This document shows, in pieces, positions 60,529 to 64,000 of a DNA stretch of 64,000 nucleotides. The position numbers were made by a program, and so were the translations under genes. The DNA lies in assembly GCF_014646015.1 (NCBI RefSeq), contig NZ_BMMQ01000002.1, positions 277 to 64,276 on the forward strand, read 5' to 3'. The stretch comes from Microbacterium nanhaiense (GTDB taxonomy: Bacteria > Actinomycetota > Actinomycetes > Actinomycetales > Microbacteriaceae). The notes beneath the pieces are model-generated. The model was given only the letters and a program-made list of their open reading frames with translations. It had not been told where the DNA came from and made no database searches. The stretch's first letter is position 1, and every line of letters begins with the position of its first letter.

Positions 60529-60833
60529 CCGATTCCGGCATCACTGCGGATACCGTCGTCGCCGACATCGAGGCCATCGCGCTCGCCGTTCCCGGCGTGC
60601 GGGTGCTCTATCCCGTCGGCACGGCGGGGCACCTCGCGAGCACCGGCGCGAGGCTTCTCGGGCAGGACGAGCCGACTCGCGTGCGCCCGGCCTCGGGCGG
60701 CGTCGAGATCGCGATCGGCGTGGATGGATCCCATGCCGCACCGGCCGTGGTGCGCGCCGTCGGCGCCGCCGTCGCGCCCCTCCTCGGTCCCGGGGCGGAG
60801 GTGCGGGTCACGGTCGTGAGAATCGAGCGCTAG
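60525..60833 (+). CDS. short Asp23-like protein, last gene of the cluster
   Basis: 102 residues. TVVADIEAIALAVPGVRVLYPVG and GGVEIAIGVDGSHAAPAVVRAVGAAVAPLL match the short Asp23-type fold. ATG overlaps the upstream stop. Converges on the cysteine-synthase-like gene with 12 nt between stops. Confidence 0.65.
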   Translation: MTDSGITADTVVADIEAIALAVPGVRVLYPVGTAGHLASTGARLLGQDEPTRVRPASGGVEIAIGVDGSHAAPAVVRAVGAAVAPLLGPGAEVRVTVVRIER

Positions 60834-60845
60834 CGTCGTGCGCCG

Positions 60846-61925
60846 CTAGGCCGATTCCCACGTTCCCGTCGCGAGGAAGCGCTCGATCCGTGCGCGCTCC
60901 GGCGCGAGATCGAGGCCCTGCGCGGCGACCCAATCATCGTCGTAATGCGTCGCCTCGTAGCGGGCTCCGCCATCGCAGATGAGCGTGACGACGCTCCCGC
61001 GCTCGCCGGCGGCGCGCATCCGCGAGATGAGCTGGAACGCGCCGATCAGGTTCGTTCCGGTGGACCCGCCGGCCCAGTGCCGCGTCCGCTCGCGAAGCAC
61101 GCGGATCGCGGCGAGCGAGGCCGCATCCTTTACGGGGATGACCTCGTCGATGACGTCGCCGACGAAGGAGGGTTCGACGCGCGGGCGGCCGATGCCCTCG
61201 ATGCGGCTCGGCTTGCCCGTCGTGTAGTCGGCGCGGCCCGATCGCCAGCCCTCGTAGTACGCGGAGTTCTCCGGATCCACCACCCCCACCCGCGTCTCGT
61301 GCCGGCGGTAGCGAACGTATCGGCCGAACGTCGCGCTGGTACCGCCGGTGCCGGCACCGACGACGATCCAGCTGGGGACGGGGTAGCGCTCCGCCACGAG
61401 CTGCGCGAACACGCTCTCGGCGATGTTGTTGTTGCCGCGCCAATCGGTCGCGCGCTCCGCGAGCGTGAACTGGTCGAGATAGTACCCGCCGCACTCCGAT
61501 GCGAGGCGCTCCGCCTCCGCATAGATCTGGGTGGGGTCGTCGACGTAATGGCATCGCCCGCCGTAGAACTCGATGAAGCGGATCTTCTCGGCGCTCGTGG
61601 ACCGGGGCACCACCGTGACGAAGTCGAGGCCGAGCATTTGCGCGAAATACGCCTCGGACACGGCGGTGGATCCGCTCGACGCCTCGATCAGCGTCGAGCC
61701 CTCACCGATGCGACCGTTGACGAGCCCGTAGAGGATCAGCGAGCGGGCCAGGCGATGCTTGAGGGAGCCCGTCGGATGCACCGACTCGTCCTTGAGGTAC
61801 AGGTCGATGCCCCACTCGGGCGGCAGCGGGAACACATGCAGGTGCGTGTCGGCGCTGCGATTCGCATCGGCCTCGAGCACGCGAATCGCGTCGCGCTCCC
61901 ATTCGCGCGATCGGGTGGAGGTCAT
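60846..61925 (-). CDS. PLP-dependent cysteine synthase/desulfhydrase family protein (Cds1-like)
   Basis: 359 residues. PLP Lys in [12 protein letters not shown], phosphate cup [27 protein letters not shown] and the C-terminal [14 protein letters not shown]. The long N-terminus and the [10 protein letters not shown] segment fit the actinobacterial Cds1-type L-cysteine desulfhydrase subfamily (Rv3684) rather than CysK or CysM. It likely releases sulfide from cysteine. ATG 61925 overlaps the upstream gene by 4 nt; TATCGT 6 nt before it could give an internal leaderless transcript. Confidence 0.85.
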   Translation of the reverse strand: MTSTRSREWERDAIRVLEADANRSADTHLHVFPLPPEWGIDLYLKDESVHPTGSLKHRLARSLILYGLVNGRIGEGSTLIEASSGSTAVSEAYFAQMLGLDFVTVVPRSTSAEKIRFIEFYGGRCHYVDDPTQIYAEAERLASECGGYYLDQFTLAERATDWRGNNNIAESVFAQLVAERYPVPSWIVVGAGTGGTSATFGRYVRYRRHETRVGVVDPENSAYYEGWRSGRADYTTGKPSRIEGIGRPRVEPSFVGDVIDEVIPVKDAASLAAIRVLRERTRHWAGGSTGTNLIGAFQLISRMRAAGERGSVVTLICDGGARYEATHYDDDWVAAQGLDLAPERARIERFLATGTWESA

Positions 61926-62881
61926 GAGTCCACGATACGTCGAGGCCTTCGCCGCGGCACCCAGCAGCTGACGCGGTCGCGGTAGGCCCGGAACGGCTCG
62001 CCGAAGCGCTCTTCGAGATCCCGCTCCTCGACGGGACGGACGATCGCGTTCCACACGAGGGATCCGCAGATCGCCCACACCACCACGATCCAGGATCCGA
62101 GGATCAGCCCCACCGCGACGCCCTGGGTGATGCCCGCGACCGCCATCGGGTTCCGGACGATGCGGTACGGGCCCGCGACGACGAGCCGGCGCGCCGTGGC
62201 GGACGGCAGGGGAGTGCCGTCGCCCAGCGACGCCATCGTCGCTCCCGACCAGAGCCCGAGCGCGCTCGCCGCGAGGAGAGCGACGACTCCGATGACCCGC
62301 ACCGCCGTTGGCACCTCGATGCCCAGGGCCCAGCGCCGTTCGATCCAGGCGAGGAGCAGCGGGAACACGACGAGGAACAGCCCCCAGAAGACGGCCAGTT
62401 GGCAGGCGGTAAGGAGGATATTGCGCGCGCGGGCCGCCGGGCGCGCCTCGCGCAGCCCGAGAGGGCCGAGCAGGATCCAGTGCGCCGGGAAGGAACCGCG
62501 CTGGATCAGGATCGCGGCGATCGCGGATCCAACCCCCGCTGCGATCATCGCGAGCGCGCCCCAGCCCGCCAGCGTCGTGACCGTCGCGTAGACGACCATC
62601 GAGAGGGCGACCGTGTTCGCCCACACGCATGCCGCCCATGCCGCCCACCGCACGCCGAAGGCGGCGATCATCGACGCCGCGACGAACAGGATGAGGTCGG
62701 CGAGTGCGATGGGAAGGGGCGGAAGGTTCCCGAGAGTGAGTTCGCGCACCCGCGGGACGGTGGCCACGAGCACCCACCAGAGCAGACCCGCCACGGCCTG
62801 CAGCGCGAAGTATGCGCGCCCGGTCTGCCGGGTCAGGGGGACGCCGAGGACCCGAACGGGGGCGCCGACAGCATCGAGCAT
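61922..62881 (-). CDS. isoprenylcysteine methyltransferase-like membrane protein
   Basis: 319 residues, about eight membrane helices. The C-terminal ICMT/PEMT-type segment [21 protein letters not shown] with [24 protein letters not shown] is complete, giving the SAM/substrate pocket. The N-terminal half is extra membrane helices ([38 protein letters not shown]). Substrate unknown, possibly a lipid. TAGGGT with 6 nt to the ATG makes it a leaderless candidate. Upstream gene of a two-gene unit with the Cds1-like gene. Confidence 0.82.
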   Translation of the reverse strand: MLDAVGAPVRVLGVPLTRQTGRAYFALQAVAGLLWWVLVATVPRVRELTLGNLPPLPIALADLILFVAASMIAAFGVRWAAWAACVWANTVALSMVVYATVTTLAGWGALAMIAAGVGSAIAAILIQRGSFPAHWILLGPLGLREARPAARARNILLTACQLAVFWGLFLVVFPLLLAWIERRWALGIEVPTAVRVIGVVALLAASALGLWSGATMASLGDGTPLPSATARRLVVAGPYRIVRNPMAVAGITQGVAVGLILGSWIVVVWAICGSLVWNAIVRPVEERDLEERFGEPFRAYRDRVSCWVPRRRPRRIVDS

Positions 62882-62927
62882 GAGCTCACCCTATTCGGCA
62901 TGTGCACCGATATTTCTTCCTCGGCGC

Positions 62928-62958
62928 GTGACATCCACTGTGGGTTGCCCGTCTCAGT
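62928..62958 (+). promoter_or_regulatory. ECF-sigma-type promoter of csbD copy 2
   Basis: GTGACAT (62928-62934), 15 bp, CGTCTCAGT (62950-62958), identical in boxes and spacing to 57101-57131. Predicted leader about 70 nt. Confidence 0.7.
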
Positions 62959-63033
62959 GATGTGCCCGCGATACGCGAGCACACGACAACATCGTCATCC
63001 GCGAACCGGAATGGCGCGAAACGGAGGAACAAC

Positions 63034-63207
63034 ATGGGTGTTGCAGACAAGTTCGAGGCCGCGGCCGACAAGCTCAAGGGTCACGCCAAGGAGGCGGTGG
63101 GCAAGGCCACGGACAACGACAAGCTCGTCGCCGAGGGCAAGGCCGACCAGGTCAAGGGCCACGCCAAGGAGGCGGTCGAGGACGTCAAGGACTCGTTCGA
63201 GAAGTAA
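63034..63207 (+). CDS. CsbD family stress protein (copy 2)
   Basis: 57 residues from ATG 63034 (GGAGGAA upstream). DKFEAAADKLKGHAKEAVGKATDNDK, GKADQVKGHAKEAVEDVKDSFEK: two CsbD-type repeats with a near-duplicate KGHAKEAV. Shorter than copy 1. Followed by a hairpin and then glsB copy 2. Confidence 0.9.
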   Translation: MGVADKFEAAADKLKGHAKEAVGKATDNDKLVAEGKADQVKGHAKEAVEDVKDSFEK

Positions 63208-63214
63208 CTCTGCG

Positions 63215-63241
63215 GCGGGCCGTCGCCTCCCGACGGCCCGC
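63215..63241 (+). terminator. hairpin between csbD and glsB copy 2
   Basis: An 11-bp perfect stem (63215-63225 with 63231-63241), 5-nt loop, no T run. It probably adjusts the csbD:glsB transcript ratio; the copy-1 pair has no such hairpin. Confidence 0.6.
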
Positions 63242-63276
63242 CCCTCCTCCCATCCCTCAAGAAACGGAACATCACT

Positions 63277-63543
63277 ATGGGATTCCTCGCATTTCTGCTG
63301 CTGGGCCTCATCGCGGGCGCGATCGCCAAGCTGATCCTCCCGGGAAAGCAGGGCGGCGGCTGGATCGTCACCCTGATCCTCGGCGCCATCGGCGCCGTGC
63401 TCGGCGGCTGGATCGGCAGCCTGATCTTCAACGTCGGCCTGAACGGGTTCTTTGACCTGTCGACGTGGCTGCTCGCGGTCGGCGGGGCGCTCATCGTGCT
63501 GCTGATCTGGGGCGCGATCACGGGGCGCAAGTCGCGCCGCTGA
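63277..63543 (+). CDS. GlsB/YeaQ/YmgE family stress membrane protein (copy 2)
   Basis: 88 residues, the same length and nearly the same sequence as the 55.66-kb copy (GLIAGAIAKLILPGKQGGGWIVT, three helices). Substitutions are mostly conservative, and the C-terminus is GRKSRR instead of GRRKAD. Paralogue by duplication of the csbD-glsB pair. Confidence 0.92.
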   Translation: MGFLAFLLLGLIAGAIAKLILPGKQGGGWIVTLILGAIGAVLGGWIGSLIFNVGLNGFFDLSTWLLAVGGALIVLLIWGAITGRKSRR

Positions 63544-63596
63544 GGCTTCCGCGAGTAGGGGCCGGTGGGGACGTGGAGCCTCCTCCGGCCCTTTCG

Positions 63597-64000
63597 ATGT
63601 CTCTGTCGTGGCGCTCCGCGTCTACGCGGCGCGGCGATCGTGCGCGTCGAACATGTCGTATTGAGCAGATCGCCACCATCCTCGATCTCGAGATGCCTGT
63701 CGGCATCGTCGTGGCCCACCCACCGGTCCCGGTCTCACGGCCCCTGGAACCGACAGAGATCGGCCCGACGGGGCGAACCTTCGAGCTCGTCGTCGGTTGT
63801 CGCGTCGCGCTCACTGGCACACTCAATCTGCCGCGTGAGGAGTGGGCGAGCAGGATCTCTGCAGCGGGCATGACCACGGGAAGCGTGACTAAGACGTGCG
63901 TCGTGCTTGTGGCAGCCGACCCTGCCAGTCAGTCGGGCAAGGCGAAGACGGCCGAGAAGCACGGCATCCCGGTCGTGACGGAGGTCGAGTTCACGCGGTC
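63597..64000 (+). CDS. BRCT-domain protein, partial (runs off the window)
   Basis: The frame is open from ATG 63597 to the window end. From about 63776 it encodes a BRCT domain: VGCRVALTGTLNLPREEWA, GSVTKTCVVLVAADPASQSGKA, GIPVVTEVEF. In actinobacteria such domains usually sit C-terminal to a DnaQ-type exonuclease, but only about 60 unremarkable residues precede it here. It is either a short BRCT protein or the remnant of a gene that lost its nuclease part. Start uncertain. Confidence 0.55.
   Translation, partial: MSLSWRSASTRRGDRARRTCRIEQIATILDLEMPVGIVVAHPPVPVSRPLEPTEIGPTGRTFELVVGCRVALTGTLNLPREEWASRISAAGMTTGSVTKTCVVLVAADPASQSGKAKTAEKHGIPVVTEVEFTR

Overview
The window is high-GC DNA from an actinobacterium, most likely a member of the Microbacteriaceae (Microbacterium-like). 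Three things point there: the 5S rRNA sequence, a gene order matching the Mycobacterium tuberculosis Rv1691-Rv1713 neighbourhood, and lineage-typical small proteins such as the roughly 100-residue protein at 55.0 kb. No sequence search was run; every assignment rests on reading motifs, gene order and signals.

Core region, 0-26.5 kb. A 5S rRNA with its terminator closes an rRNA operon. A long plus-strand block follows: an RGG-repeat/TPR protein, a HAD phosphatase, a 36-residue conserved small protein, tlyA, nadK, recN, a 931-residue membrane protein, pyrG, an ADP-ribose-type NUDIX hydrolase and xerD. Next come a lipoprotein and a MacAB-like exporter (membrane fusion protein, ATPase, permease), then a ParA-like ATPase, scpA, scpB, rluB, tyrA, cmk and der. 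These cover rRNA modification, NAD and CTP synthesis, DNA repair, and chromosome segregation and condensation. A NUDIX hydrolase, an S4 RNA-binding protein, a deazaflavin-dependent oxidoreductase and tRNA-Pro(GGG) follow.

Island, 26.5-34.6 kb. Just after tRNA-Pro lies an acquired arsenic-resistance block. arsN1-like acetyltransferase and arsR run leftward, a flavoprotein runs rightward, and an opposing operon runs trxA, acr3, arsR-arsC fusion, arsC. It ends in an intact IS30-family element abutting the broken 3' end of an IS3-type element. Two different ArsR-type operators (7-2-7 dyads) sit on the two promoters, and the hexamer GGATCC, frequent elsewhere, is almost absent here.

Transport, redox and stress region, 34.6-64 kb. 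A LacI regulator faces a tandem-HAD phosphatase/ECF-transporter operon with two palindromic operators 104 bp apart. Then come an azoreductase, a cation/proton antiporter, a flavodoxin-type reductase, a CDF metal transporter, a baeRF/Vms1-type protein, a DUF4383 protein, an SF1 helicase with an internal coiled coil, Mn-catalase, a Rieske-flavoprotein, a FUSC-type exporter and a divergent alcohol dehydrogenase/AraC pair. The last third is dominated by envelope-stress genes: two CsbD-GlsB pairs and an eight-gene Asp23/AmaP cluster that encodes its own ECF sigma factor. The Asp23 cluster and the second CsbD-GlsB pair share one promoter motif (GTGACAT, 15 bp, CGTCTCAGT), so they probably form one regulon.

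Across the window about fifteen genes have a -10-like hexamer (xAxxxT) ending 6-8 nt before the start codon and no Shine-Dalgarno, which suggests widespread leaderless mRNAs.
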